Assembly: GCF_949628215.1 (NCBI RefSeq) | Contig: NC_134278.1 | Span: 105,939,277-106,003,276, forward strand | DNA length: 64,000 nucleotides | Reading direction: 5' to 3' | DNA from: Phalacrocorax aristotelis | Lineage: Eukaryota; Chordata; Aves; Suliformes; Phalacrocoracidae | Shown: piece after piece, positions 13,660-27,160 of the stretch | Layout: every line of letters starts with the position of its first letter | Numbering within the stretch: position 1 is the first letter of the stretch | Notes under the pieces: generated by a model | Seen by the model: only the letters and a program-made list of their open reading frames with translations | Database searches by the model: none | Told to the model about the DNA's origin: nothing | Made by a program: the position numbers and the translations under genes

Positions 13660-13958
13660 ATCATAGAGTTGTTTAGGTTGGAAAACACCTTTAAGATCAT
13701 CAAGTCCAATCATTAACCTAACACTGCCAAGTCCACCACTAAACCACATCCCTAAGCACGACATCTACATGTCATTTAAATCCCTCCAAGGATGGTGACT
13801 CCACCACTTCCCTGGGCAGCCTGCTCCAATGTTTGACAACCCTTTTTGTGAAAAAATTTTTCCTAATATGCAATCTAAATCTCCCCTGGCGCAACTTGAG
13901 GCCGTTTCCTCTTGTCCTATTGCTTGTTACTTGGGAAAAGGGACCAACACCCACCTAT
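13660..13958 (-). mobile_element. CR1 LINE, 3'-terminal fragment
   Basis: Read on the minus strand this is the 3' end of an avian CR1 element. It runs from [20 protein letters not shown], the end of the reverse-transcriptase ORF, through the conserved [17 protein letters not shown] segment to the 3' tail with AAAGGTGTTTTCCAACC. The 5' end is truncated, as usual for CR1. A short TA run follows at 13957-13969. Confidence 0.92.
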
Positions 13959-16900
13959 ATATATATATTAGTTTTTTAAGGGTAATAAGACCAGGCCAGT
14001 AAAAAAGAACATATATAAATGTTACACAGCATGGAGGCTGTTAAAGTGCATGAGCTTTAGAGAGAACATAGAAAAAATTATTTTAAAGGAACATAAATAT
14101 AGGGACTAACCTACATGTTTTTTACTATACCCCTTTGTTTGGAGCAAGGGAAGGGAAATCAGTCTCCAAGCAAATGTTCTCCAGTGTAATCTGTTTAATT
14201 AACTTCTCTCACTGGTGCAGACAGGAAAATAAACAAGACAGAATAGCCCATGAGAAGGTCAGTCTGACTACAGCAATCAATATAGCAACATGCAAAATAA
14301 GTACCAGCTTCACCAGAAAGGCATTCAGACTCTTTAAGCCTTTGGAGATAATCCTATATTTCCAATGAACTGCAAGCACAGGCTGAACAGAGTATTTATG
14401 TCCCTTAAGAACTGAGACAGTACCAACAGCTTATAGCTTTTAGAAACCTTATGAGGGGAATAAAGAGGAAATAACTTGGGTCCTGAGAATAACTCTGCTT
14501 TGAGTGCTTATTTCTCTCTGCTGGTTATACAACCACCTTGGGCTCCTACAAGCTATGCATAAGACAAAAGCATTGTTGGATGCCAGAAAGCAGACCCAGA
14601 AAGCTGCTGGAAAGACACAGGTCAGTTTAACACACTGGTGAAAGAACAGCACAGCTATGACCTAGCTGGCAGCCCCAGAGCACTGTGCTCAGAAACATCC
14701 CAGCATCCCTCCTCCCACCCTAAGTGAATGGATAGGGAGAGCTCATTATTGCCTTCTTTTACCTAGGAAGATTTAGCACTCTCAGTGACTCTTCTGTTAG
14801 ATCAGCTCTTCCCAGAGTAAATGTCTGAGTGCTGGAAGCAAAAGACTTTGTGCCTCCATCAGGCCAGAGGGAGGTGATAGATCAGCCAGAACCTGGGGCA
14901 AGAGCAGACCTGGGCAATGTTTGGATGTATGGTGGTGAGGGTGAAGCTCCCACCACTCCCTGACAAGGAATTGGCTTGGGAGAGGCTGCATTTTTGAGGG
15001 ACCAAAGTTACATGTTTGGGAAACTTTCTTTCATTTATCAACACCAAACCATTTCACTGTGAATTTCACAGTTAGTTAAGAGATGTTGAAATGTTTAGTT
15101 TTACCTGGGAAATACTGAAAAAAATCAGCCTCTCATTTCAAAATGGGCAGTTTTCTTTAAACAATGGCCTGTAGGAGGCTCATCTTCAAACTGCTACATG
15201 AGATCTCTTTCTCATTTTTTTTTTCAAAATCCCAAAAGTCCCAGGTCTCATTTTCACTCCAAAGGAAAACGAGTTTACAGGGGCACTGACATTTTCCATA
15301 GCATGGAAGTCGCCCCCCAGCCAGCCTCAGCCAACCCCCCATCCCTGCTAGTATCACTTTTCTTTCTGTATTGATTCAACCACTGGAAAATGATATTTGG
15401 AAGAGAAGGCAAAAGGCCAAGGCTCATGCAATCCAATTATAACCTTGCTGAAAAGGCTTCCAGGAACTCTGTAACTACTATCCTGATCATGCCTTATAAC
15501 AGCCCGAGGAAAAGAAAAATAATAGCCAGCTTGTACCCCTTCCAGCAAAGTTACGGAGCTGTACATCCTGAACACCTACAATGTATGTAAGAAACCCAGG
15601 GAGCTGGGATCAGGCTGCAGAATTGAGCAACCCAAACACTGTGTATCAGGTTTTCTTATAGCAGGACAAGAAGACTCCAGGATTATAGTGAGTACTACAG
15701 TCACTGAAAAATGCAAAGCTTGGATTTGTTAACCCTGCCTTCCATATGTGAAATGGTTGCTGAGATTCCCTCAGCCCACTGGTAGATAGGCAAGTACCAC
15801 CAAATTAACTTCTTATCAGTCACCAGAGGATTGGTAATGGGCACATTTTTCAGTTAGCACCTGCCTGGTGCATATTGGGACTTGCAAATATAGGAAAAAA
15901 AATCTTTGCTGTAATTGGTCAGCTACCTCTCTTCCATGTCCATAGCCTCTTTTTTCTGTCCTGTTGTCTTCCACCATGCTTATATTTTAAGGTACGCATA
16001 AACCTAATTGTTTTTAAATTACTGGAAAGGATATAATTTTTTTCCCCATTAGGTAAGTAAAATTTGGAGTATGCACATCTGCTTGAAATAGTCCTCAGGG
16101 AGAAAAAAACCTCATGAAATCATACTTTCTTACCCTAATACAAAAACCCACCATATTGGGTAAAGCTGAGGCAGTAGCTCTTTTGCTTCACTGCCTTCAT
16201 CATTCCCCCAAAGTTACAGTACTTTCCTTGGTCTCTGTTTCACTAATTTTCCATCTAACATACTTTTTCAGGTGTACTTTCTCATTACTTATGTTACTAT
16301 GTCAGTACTAAGTAGCACCCCTGTGCTTTCCACCCAGCTCTCTTTACATTACTGAGTCTTGAGACGTACATTCAAGCCAGAGATGCATTACCATCACCTC
16401 TGTGTAAGAAGATCTCACAGATCACTTCCAAAAATTAAATTATTTCTAAGCCTGGGTCCTGTATCCACTGTTAAAAAAAGCCAGGAGCAATGCCTACCTT
16501 AATCATTCAGGAAAGCAATCGCTTGTCTGCCAGCTGAGCAAGAATGCATGTTTCTGCTCAATGCAAACACATGCCTTAGAAAAGCAGTGTGACACTGAGT
16601 AATTTTGTCGTTTTTATCTTAAATACTAGTTTGTTTACTTTTAGAAAGCAATAGCCTTCCATTAGCAATAAAGAGCAGCTGTGGAGGTGAGCAGAGGTAA
16701 ACTTGGCACTCAGAGCACAGTGGAGACATATGAGCACAGGTCACTTGGGAAGACAGCCATGTGCAGCTCAAAGGAAAGCTTTGCACCCACTCGCTGTGTG
16801 CAGCCGTGATAGCTGTGGAAAAGCAAGGCAGACCTGTTCTTTTCCTTCTACATCCATCAGTTTTGGTGGTGGTGCACAACCACCAAACATACTGAGATGA

Positions 16901-19749
16901 TGGCACTGAACAGTTACCATGGAGGGCACCACTTCATCTGCATCGTTTTGCTATTGGAAGTGTGAGGGAAAGGACCTCACCTGGTCTGCAGTCAGAAATT
17001 GACTCTGCAGGGCAGGCAGTCTTGGGGAATGATACTATCCTACAGTGATTTCCCAAACCAAACATTAATTTAATCCAACGTTTGCTAAAGACTCTCTTAA
17101 ACTTCAGATGGATGCCAATAGCAGCAAAAATGAAACAACGTGGCCAGCAGTGATTGCTGGAAAACAAATATTTGGAGGAAATCAAAGATCAGGTTTTCTG
17201 GAGCACTACTGCTTTGCTGTGCACCATCTATGGTCACCTGTGTGATCAGGCCATAAGCCAGTTTGAGTGATCAGGCGAGGGTGTTTTGGGTATAGTCCAT
17301 TGCCAGCTATTCCACTTATATCCTTCAGACCTGGCACAGCAGATACAAAGGTGGTGCTGGAAAAAAGGACTGTTTACCCTAGCCTGCTGCTTTTGGTCTT
17401 AGTCTAGTTCAGGGCGAGTCAGAACAGCCCCTGCTCACTCTGTGCCCTCTGGCTGTAAGGGACTGCTCAAAACAGCATCAGGAGAGAGTCAGTGTAAAGG
17501 GGGACTTGAAACTACCTTTGCATCTGACTTCTGACATGTCTTATGCTGCTAAATCCACAAAAAATAGGGATCTGGATCCATGGAAAGGGAGATCCAAATG
17601 GTGTGGGTACTAACAGAAGAAGGTGAAGAACCATAAAAAGAACTCTCCTTTGAGAGAAAGGCTAGGAAGTCTCCCACATCCTTAGCAGAAGCACAGCTGG
17701 AAAGGAACATTTTCCTGGTTCACACTTGGCAAAGGCGCCACACTGCCAGATGTAAGTGCTCGCAAGTATTGTTATTTTTTCATCTCAAGCCATTGAACAT
17801 TTGGATAAACTCAAACTTCAAAACAACCCCTAGTGTTCCTTAGAGGATTCCTGTGGATCTGTGATGCAGGAAACAGGTGTCGAGCCTAGTTAAGTCTAAT
17901 GTATGAAGGAGACATTGTGTGGAAGGTTTCTGGCTCACACTGGCAAGTCCAGTTGCTTTGCTGTGGCAAGCTGCAGCACAAGGACTCTCTGCTGCTCCTT
18001 GCATTGTTGAGGCATGGACACAAGCCATGGAGTAAAGTCCAGCCTAAACTGCACAAAGAGCCAGTTAAGACTTCACGAAATGTGATGAACTTCAAACTGC
18101 GGGGATCCAATGCCTTCACTAGCTTAATTTTCACAGGAGAGTGGCAGAAGGTCTTAGCAATGAAGAAACAGAGCAGAAAGCAGCACACTCCAAAAGGCAA
18201 CATAGCTGGAAATATAGTAACATAGGAACAATACAAATCAAGAAAATGTGACATCAGCTATGAAAATATACCTGGTAGAGATCTAAAGTAGCTTCTCTAG
18301 CTTCCCTACAATGTCTTCATTGCAGGAAACCAGCATTTCAGATATCTATCAATACGCCTCCCCTTGTGGGATTTTTGCAATTTTCATTTTACTTCTGCAC
18401 AGATGTTTAGCCAGGAAAATAACGTTTCGGGTTTTAATCTCAACTAATTTCATATTGATCCATACAGAGGAATGTAAGCAGCCAGAGATTACAATGACTT
18501 ACACACACCTTAAGACAGTTTGCATATAGTTGACTATATGCAAACAAACCCTGGCTATGCAGAAATCAGAGCAGATTTTCTCAACAGTGGCCACCAGCTT
18601 ATCTTTGTATTTCTCGAAGAGCAGGACATATTCCATATCCTCTAATAAACAAGCTCACGTGCTTTGTAAAGACTGCTGGATGCTAAGCTGAGCCACAGCA
18701 AACAAAACCACATGCAACTGTATTATTGTGAATCTTGAAATGTAAATCATGAAAACGACTGTCCAGGACAGAGGGGATCAGTCCACTGTGTTACTAATAG
18801 CTTCTGAATAACCTAATTACTCAACCCTTTGAGAAGAGAATGAAAAGATAGATTAAAAGAGGGTTGGAGGGATGCTAGTTCAGGTAGCTGTCCTAGTGAG
18901 CAGAGGAAGAAAGACCCCATTCTTCCTAACGGGGCTGAACTGAGCCTCATCCTCGAAGAGCTGGGAGACCTCTGAGAAAGGCATCTTGGCAACTTAAAAG
19001 GTCCCTGGCAGCCCGGACCTGGGTGGTGTCCTTCCCAGAGGAAAGGCGGTTGTCAGTGCCAGGGACACAGACACAACAATTTCCCATGCACCTTGTCCTC
19101 AGCTTTGGTAAAAATTCACTGTGGGCTTCCAGCAATGAGATGCCCATCCAGTGCCAGGTGGGACAGAGGCTAGGAGGGAAGGAGACTTCTCCCCATCCCT
19201 GGGAGATAGGGGCAAAATAGCCTCTACTAACAGGGCTCCCACTGAACCTCAACTCTGTCTGCCACTGGTGGCAACAGGGTCAGCACATACCTTCCTTGAA
19301 TTATGCCCTAGCCTCCCCTGCCACAATCTGCATCCACTAAGACGGTAGGGGTGAAGCAAGACCACTGCATGTAGCTGCACCTCTTCAAAAAAAGGGCAAC
19401 CTAAGGACTCCAAGAGGAAGCTCTAATCATCCTGATACCACAGCAGCCTCCACGTGCTTGTCAGGAAACAACTTTTTTGGATAAATGGTCACACACACAC
19501 ACATAGATTGTCAATGGATGTGCTGCACTCACTGGGAGCACAGAAGGGATTATTTCAGAGAGTGTTGACATCTGCTTATGCATATTATATACCACATTAG
19601 CCCACTGCACATGCACTGATCATTGCCTTGACTCAGCACAGAGGTTCTGTATAGTACAGAACTGAGTTTCCACCCTGATTTTTCCAGGCAGGAGTAATGA
19701 CCCCTAAAGAGAAGGGAAGTTATCTAGCGATGCTTTGATTGGAGCCCCA

Positions 19750-19764
19750 CCCCCCCCCCCCCCC
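19750..19764. repeat. 15-base poly-C run
   Basis: An uninterrupted run of 15 C residues. It may form an i-motif (G-quadruplex on the other strand) and its length may be a sequencing artefact. Confidence 0.85.
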
Positions 19765-22700
19765 AAATAGTGCTCCATTTAACTTCTTCCCACAGTGCTC
19801 CATTTATTCGCTTCCTCCCCCTTTGTTGTGCATCCAGAAATGTTCTGAGCACAAAAATGCTCTCTCTATATATTTATACCAATAAGCCAGTGCCAATCAG
19901 GACTTCAAAGCTGCCCTCTCCAGGCAGTGTGCTTCACAAAGACAGACCTTCCTGCTAGATAATCCCAGGTCCTTTCCATTTCATGGGTTCTCCAGTGGTC
20001 ATGTGCTGAGCAGACCTAGGAGGTCCCAAGCAGCACCAATTCCACCCAGGAGACACAGCATCTGACGTACATGCATTCCCATGGAAATCAGTTAGTGTGG
20101 TCACATTGTCTCCTAGTCCCCATCCACAACTCACAGTTTTTGACAACAGTCAACAAAATTTGGCAGATGGACAGAGCTCTTGGAGATACAAAGTTCCTAT
20201 AAGGTTTGTGAGAGTCGGTGGCCATGTAGATGACAGCAATCCTTTCCATTCCCCCTCAAGGCTACCAAGAAGATGCACACACCCAGCTGCTGATTCTGAT
20301 GCTGGCAGCTATCCAAACACAACCTACCCAGCTCTGGACTAATCTCAGCACATGCTACTTCTTGCCTAAATGGCAATCCAACAAGCGCAGGGAGGCAACA
20401 TGGAAGAGAGCTGCGGAATTACAGGGAGGCCACTAGGACACAGAAGGAAGCCGAGGTACTGTGGCAGGCAAAGCCCAGAGGGTACATGGGGGAGCTGGTA
20501 GTACCATGGCAGGCATCAGGGAGACACACAGGGAGCTGGAAATGCGGCACCAGGAGTGCTGGGCTGTAATGGGAGCATCACAGGACACGGGTAGGAGACT
20601 GGGATTCCTGTGGTGAGGAGGTCATAAATCCCTGGGGGAAAAAAGCTTTACTGGTTGTGCTGCTTTGCAAGACAACTTGTCTTCTATCAATACGGGACAC
20701 GTGTACTTTATCTAAGCTGCAGCTGGGCACTGACAAGGAGCCAAGTGTCTGTGTGCACTCTTTGGTGACAGAGCGTACAGCCCTGGCACAGCCAAAACGG
20801 TGGATACAAAATCTGAGTGTGTATATTAAAGAAGTTAAACCCAGCATCCACATCCTGTCACAGAAACACAAAATACATGTGGGAAGAAGCCAGGCACCTC
20901 ACCTGGACTGTGGTGCTGCACCGCTCATCTGCTCTGCTCCAAATTGGATGAACCCCAAAACACACAGTGACAGAGTCAGGATGCCTTTGGGGGGCAGGAG
21001 GAGGCAGGGACATGTCAGCTGTTATTCCCCAGCAGCAAGCGTGGCCCAGGTACAGTAAGTGCCAGCAGCCGCAGGGACCTTGCAGCAGATGGAGAGGACA
21101 TCCATTACGGTGCAATGGGGCACAGCTCTGCTGCTGTTTAGGTTTATGGTTTATTATTAGGTTTATTGCTGTTTAGCTATGGGCTTTGGCAATAGGGACT
21201 AAGCAGCGTGGGGACCACCAACAGCTCTCCCACCTCTGTAGGCAGGCTTTAACAGCCAGCCCCAGCCCCAGTCCATGCGCTGACCCAGCCTGCCCTCCAG
21301 GTGATACCACTGAGGCATCACAGGTTCGATCACTCTGCCAATGTTGTGTCTTTTCCATGTCTCACTCCCTGCACTTCCAAACAGGAGAGTGTGGCCCTGC
21401 TTCCCACCATGTTGGTGCTGCTTCATGATCTTTCAGGCAGCTATACTGACGACTCCTGTGTCAGGAAGCTGAAAGTTTGCTGAGCCACACTGCAGTACTG
21501 GTGCTCTGCCATGGCAGACCTGGCTCATCTGTATGCAGCCACCGACCGTGGCTGCCACACAGCTGCCTCGCCTGCCCTTGAAGGCAGTGTAAATAGACAT
21601 ATTACCTTGCCCAGGCATTGCACACGAAAGCCACATATTTTGATGGTGAGTGTTGCTTTGGTAGGACATCAGATACATCTCCAAGTGCCATTACAGAAGT
21701 AGCTTGCTCTTCAGACCACAGGCCTTTGAAAAGAGGCCAAATCTTCCTGTTCTATGATCTGCCACTTCTCTATATTTTTTGCAGCTTTGCCTTAAGTTCC
21801 TTGATGCCCCCTGCACACTCAGTACACAAGATCTGCATGCCGGTGGCTCTCTGCACCAATGCCCTTCGTGGCAGCCAAGCCAAACGCTGGCACTGCTCAT
21901 TATGCTGTTTTCTAGAGCAGAGGGGCTACACCTTGCTCTTACAGACTCCTTGTCCCAGTGCCTCATTATTTCTGCTTTTTCAGGTGAACCACACCTCCAT
22001 TTTCATCAGCAGACACGGGCACAGTAGTGGCACAGATCTCCTGTGTTTGCACTAACCACCCTGTTGACAGCACCTCTCTGTGCACAGCACTCTGCATTTG
22101 GGGAGATGGGTATCAGTTCCTGACCTGGCACAGGTTAATCAGGCCCGTGATGCTCACTATGTTTTTTCACTTTTTTGTCATTCACAGCAGCTCAAAGAGG
22201 GACATAAAAATTTGCCAGGCCCTGGAGGGGGTACTCTGCACTCACTGCGTGGTGGGGCTACCACACAGTGCGGTGAGGGTTATCATGCCCGTGCCCCAAC
22301 CGATTCACACTGGTAGGAAAGCCAACCCCAGCATGGGAAATGAGTGGATGGATAACCACCTGCTGAAGAGGAAAATGCTGAGACAACTAGGTGCTATGGC
22401 AATTCATATCCTTCCTTTGATCTCAGCTGTATCTTTGTACTGCATATAGAAAGCAAAGAGAAGAACAACAAACCTTTCTGCTAAGCCAGTGACTCTCTCA
22501 AATTCATTTTCCTGCTCTGTAGTGGGAACAGAGGATCTAACCCCAGCCTGCATTTGTGAAAAAACAAACAAAATCAGAAGTTAATTAGTGATGAAAGTTG
22601 CGTTTCCAGCCAATTATTTATTTTCTTTTGCCTCTAAAGAGCCTATCTATGCATTGCATAGGAGCCTGTTGGAAGCACGTCCAGTAAAAGTCTTTGGTCA

Positions 22701-25700
22701 ATTTGTTTAAACTCTTATCACAATAACAGCAGGATTAAACAGCATATCGCCCACTTGGCCTCATCACCATCTCCTCGCTTGTTCCCATGTCGAAATCTGG
22801 AAAAACTCACCACCCTCACAGTTTGTCCCACAGTTCAGCAGATTCAGGCCCTGTTAGTCCATGACTAAAAGTAAGGTTCAGAAGAAAGGCCCTGGGAACA
22901 TTATCCACCTGCAGCCCTCCAAAAACTACTTGAGTGAGCACAGACAGAGCCCTTAGACAGACTCTTAGCTCTTGATCCTGAATTCAGAGGGGATTTCCAG
23001 GATCTGAGGAGTTCAAGTGGCATGGCTGAACCTTTTAATTCTACTATACCCACTCCACTCTTGCAAATCGCTTGGCCTTCAAGCAAAATCACTTCAGTCT
23101 GGTTCCATGAGTCCTGCAAACAGCTTGGCATGGATGGCAAAAAGCTGACACCAGCCAACCGAGGAATTGCAACTTCAACGTCCTTCCAGCCCCTGCTACT
23201 GATTCAAGGTGCTCATTGAACAAGGAAGGTGCAAAGTACCTCTCTGTGATTTGGTAGCCATGGACGGCATACACTGGCCTACTATTTTGTCTATATCAAC
23301 AGACAGATCCACTTTAGAAGCTTTCTAGATCTACAAGCTCTGCATGTCAGCCAATGGAAAGTACCTGCACGTTATTTACCGTCACCCTGCATCCCCTTCA
23401 TTATTTATGCCTAGTGTTAAGCTATGCACTCACTGTAAGCCCTTGAACATGTGGGAGTCCCTAGTGCACACAGTGCATCTGCATGCATTATTTTAAGCCT
23501 GGAAAGAACCGAGTGACATGGGGCTTTTTTTTTTTCTGGCAGAAGCTGTATCAGCCAAAGCTGCATCAATAACAGAGTACTGACTAAAAAGTGAGGCACT
23601 CTGAAGGCACTAATTCTGCCAAAGAAATCACAAACCTTTCTTGATTTTTCTATCACATCATGTACATCCTGCAAAATAAAGAGACCTGAGGAGTTATATA
23701 AAGTGCAATCAGATCTGGTGTTTGTAGCATCACTGGGAAAGGTGATGGCTACAGGTATCAGATGGAGCTTGGGAACTACTGCTTTCCATAATGCTGCAGA
23801 CCATCTGTGCCTTGAGACCTTTGTGAGGCAGTGGTCCCTGGGGCTGTTAGTGTCCCCCCAGATTAATGGCATGACTGAAATGAAAACTCAGATCTCCACT
23901 AACTCTGTGCTCTCTCTCTCATTTCCCCCCAGGTTTCCCAAAAGCTACACACTGCATCCAGCTAAATTTGCACAGGGTCCTTCCCCCAGTATGTCCCTGG
24001 CCACACCAGTGCCCTATGCTACGCAGGAGGGGACATGGCTTGTCCAGGAAACCTGAGAGGCTGCAACAGGGTTCAGCACACACACTGATCTTGCTAAGGC
24101 CAGCCTTTGTGGGGATGGAGGGTTTCATGGTGTGCAGCCACATGGCTCCCCCCATGCTGCCTTCCTGAGCCCCTTTGGACTAGGCATTAGCCCAGGACTG
24201 CAGGCAGAAATGCAAGCCCTCTGTTAAACTCTCATTTCAACCTAAAGACACAGGATGACTGCTGAGGGATCAACGATGTTTTCCAGCTCAGAAACCACAC
24301 TTCCGCCCCCTGCACATTAGCTACCACCAGTCCCAAGTTAGTGCCTTAAAAGTTGTGTTTCCTGCACAAAGCAACGACTTTATTTCCAGTGCCTGCCACC
24401 CCCTCCCTGGTGCTGACTGTAGGGGCTGGGGCACAGTCCACACAGCTCATGCAACAAAACCAATGGCATGGGGGAAAGGGTGATAGTTCTGACTCTTGTT
24501 TGGTGTTAGGAATGCCAAGACGAGGTGGGAATGACACTGCATTTTCCTTTTCTGGAGTGCCAGGCCACCTACACTATAACTTAGCTCAGGCGCCACAGGT
24601 CTAAGGAGAGGACAAAGTCAGTCTGTTTTGCCACAGGCGCCCGGCCAGGCTCGCCCTACCCACAGCTGTTGCAATGCCAGGTTTCTCTCCCCCGGGGGGA
24701 AAGCAACCCTGTGCCTTCTTCCCCAGCCCCAACCACACTCCTGTGTTGCTGCAAGCAACTCTTGGCCCAGCTGCTGCAGAGACAGGGGGCACAGGCTGTC
24801 CCACAGAGCCCCCCCGGCCCACACAGGGCTGGCCACCCTCAGCAGTGCCGTGCCCAGCTGGGAGCTGCAGGACATGAATGTGTCTACAAGTTTTTGCAGC
24901 GCTGAAGCAGCAAAGGGGATGCAAGAGCTCAGGCAAGGTATCATCAACTGTGAGGCTAAGACCGAACCAGAGCAGTATTACACCCTTGCAGAGTGAGGGA
25001 TTTTGATCAGACTAAATACTCAATATTCCCCTTTTTGCAAAACGAGTGTTTTCATCCAAGGCTAAGAATTTAATAGAGAATAATAACAAGGCCAAAACTC
25101 TGCAAACATTTGGACGCTGCCTGACTTTTTACCAGGAGCATCTCCATGCAATACTAGGAGCCTTCCCATCACACAGGCAGCAGGAAGCACATGTAAGGCT
25201 GCCTGGTATCACCTGTTCAGCATCTCTGATGACAACATGATTATTAATCATTAATGTCAATCACATTAATATTCTTAAGACTATTGCACACAAGTTCTCT
25301 AGCTCCATCTGGAAGCAAACTCCTCCACCCAATGCAGTGGAAATGGTGCCTGTCAGTCCAGGATAGCAAATGGCTCTAACTGTCTGGGTCAAACATTCAG
25401 CAAAGACAGAGGTGTTTACGGCTCTGAATAGACATTGTAATAGACAAGTCATTCGAGCTTGGTTGTTTGCTGCAGGCTGAAAACTGTTTAGGAACATGTT
25501 TAAACTTAATGAGCTAACTCTAGGTAAAAAGGAGAACACAGCTGTCCTGCTAAAGATAGCAAAAAAACCCTCCTGTGGTTTTAAGAAATTGATGAAGAAA
25601 ATGTAGAGGAGATAAGTTTAAAATGGGTATGGCTTACTTTACAAGCTTTTGCTCTCCCCTTTTTCCCCACTGTCTGGGAGCTGATACCTTCTCTACCTGC

Positions 25701-26957
25701 ATCCTCTTCAAAACAGGTAAAAACCCCAAACCCTTGCCTTGCAGTCCTACACTCCAGAAGGCAGACATCAGATCATTTCAGAACTGGGCATTACAAACCA
25801 TTTTGCAAAGGGTCAACCAGTAACATGCTCTAACCAGGAAGACAGGAAGGAGTCTAATCTGAAAAATCACATAGGCATCTAAGACATAGAAGAGACATAC
25901 CCAAATCTTAAAGCCAAATGCTCTCACCATCAGCTGGTATGGTGTGTAATTTTCTACCTGAGGTGGTCATGGACTAAGGTAACATTTGTGCATTTTCTTC
26001 ACTGAGCTAGTAAAGCTCTCCCGAGGCAGACAAAGCCTCCACTTTCCTAGTGGCCCTCAGAAGAATTGAGTGTCATATATCTCTCCCCATTCATTACTGG
26101 TTTCTAGTCAGCAAAGTTTGATCAGTATTTCAAGAGGCCCACATCCACACAGGTGCTGCTGAGGGAGCACAGGATTCAGTCTTTAGGACACTGGCTAACA
26201 TAGCAGAATCCACAGCAGACAGGTACCTCCAAGATCTGACAAAACTGAGCTTGTCTCCCTTTCACATCCTGTGTCTCCTGACACTGAGTAATCACAAGTC
26301 CTTGAAATAAGACCACAGCTAGGCTTTTTCCTTTGAATATGATAAAAAAAAAAAAAAATCAAAGCAAATCCTTCTCAAAATAGCCAAGATCTGAGCAACT
26401 GTTAAGTTACTGTATACAAGGGAAAAGGAGAGTAGAAGGGCTGTAATTTTTCCCTTCCAATTGCATTTTGAAGGAAGTCATAAGTGTTGCTTCTGCACCA
26501 CTCACAGAGCCCAATCAACACGACATACAGAGAACGTCCATCCAGCTCATGTTTTTTAATGGCTCAGAAGGGATGTACAGTCTGCAAGTCCTAATAGGAG
26601 CTTTCATATCATGAGCAGGCCCACAACTGTGTGAGTTTCAGTCAGCAGAAATCAAGGAATGAGCGAGACATTAAGGACCGCACATTAGCCATCTCCCAGA
26701 CTAGAAGCAGCTGAGCAAGGAGTCAGAGAAACTAAATGCACAATTTTATGGTGCTCTTCTTTACAAAGCTTTTGTTCAGAGACATGAGAGATGCAAATGA
26801 ACAACCTGTCTTTATTACATCTAAGAGGTGACAATAGTGCATACCAAAGGTCATTGAGAAATTCCCTGTATTCAACCTATGCATCTATGTAACACTCTGC
26901 TCACTCCTTCAACTTTTCAACAGCAAAACTCCACTTTATGACAAGATACACATTGGC

Positions 26958-26963
26958 TTTATT
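26958..26963 (-). terminator. TATDN3: TATDN3 poly(A) signal
   Basis: AATAAA on the minus strand, 54 bases after the stop codon. Another AATAAA on the same strand at 26811-26816 could serve a longer 3' end. Confidence 0.65.
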
Positions 26964-27016
26964 AATTACACCATAAATAATAGTTTCTACAATATTATAT
27001 ATTTCAGTTTCTGAAT

Positions 27017-27160
27017 CTATATCCGAAGAATGTTCCGAAGTTTGGGGAATACTTTCAGTGCATTCTGTGTAGTCACTTCTATAACTTCTTGAACTGGGAT
27101 TCCTTTAATTTTGGCAATATATTCTGCGGCAATGTAAATATTTTTTGGTTCATTTCTCAC
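27017..27160 (-). CDS. TATDN3: TATDN3 coding exon 10 with stop
   Basis: Encodes [20 protein letters not shown], then [20 protein letters not shown] and LRNILRI, followed by TAG. Human has the same C-terminal helices with the same VTTQNALK core. Confidence 0.94.
   Translation of the reverse strand: MRNEPKNIYIAAEYIAKIKGIPVQEVIEVTTQNALKVFPKLRNILRI

Larger units (their letters stand above)
7450..26950. other. FLVCR1-TATDN3 intergenic region, no gene recognised
   Basis: I examined both strands for family motifs and for splice-flanked conserved peptides and found none. Open frames reach about 150 codons at most and read as unstructured sequence. The stretch holds one CR1 fragment (13660-13958), a 15-base C run at 19750-19764 and a short CA run at 19491-19504. 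GC content is somewhat higher from about 18.9 to 25 kb, with no visible cause. Human carries SPATA45 in this interval; I did not recognise it here. Confidence 0.55.

Noticed and set aside
21318-21335. tRNA T-arm-like GGTTCGATC
   Set aside because: No matching acceptor, D or anticodon arms could be folded around it.
21618-22055. Frames of about 145-150 codons in the FLVCR1-TATDN3 gap (also at 23417-23872)
   Set aside because: Cys/His/Ser-rich, no recognisable domain, no splice-flanked conservation. Length is within chance for DNA of this GC content.
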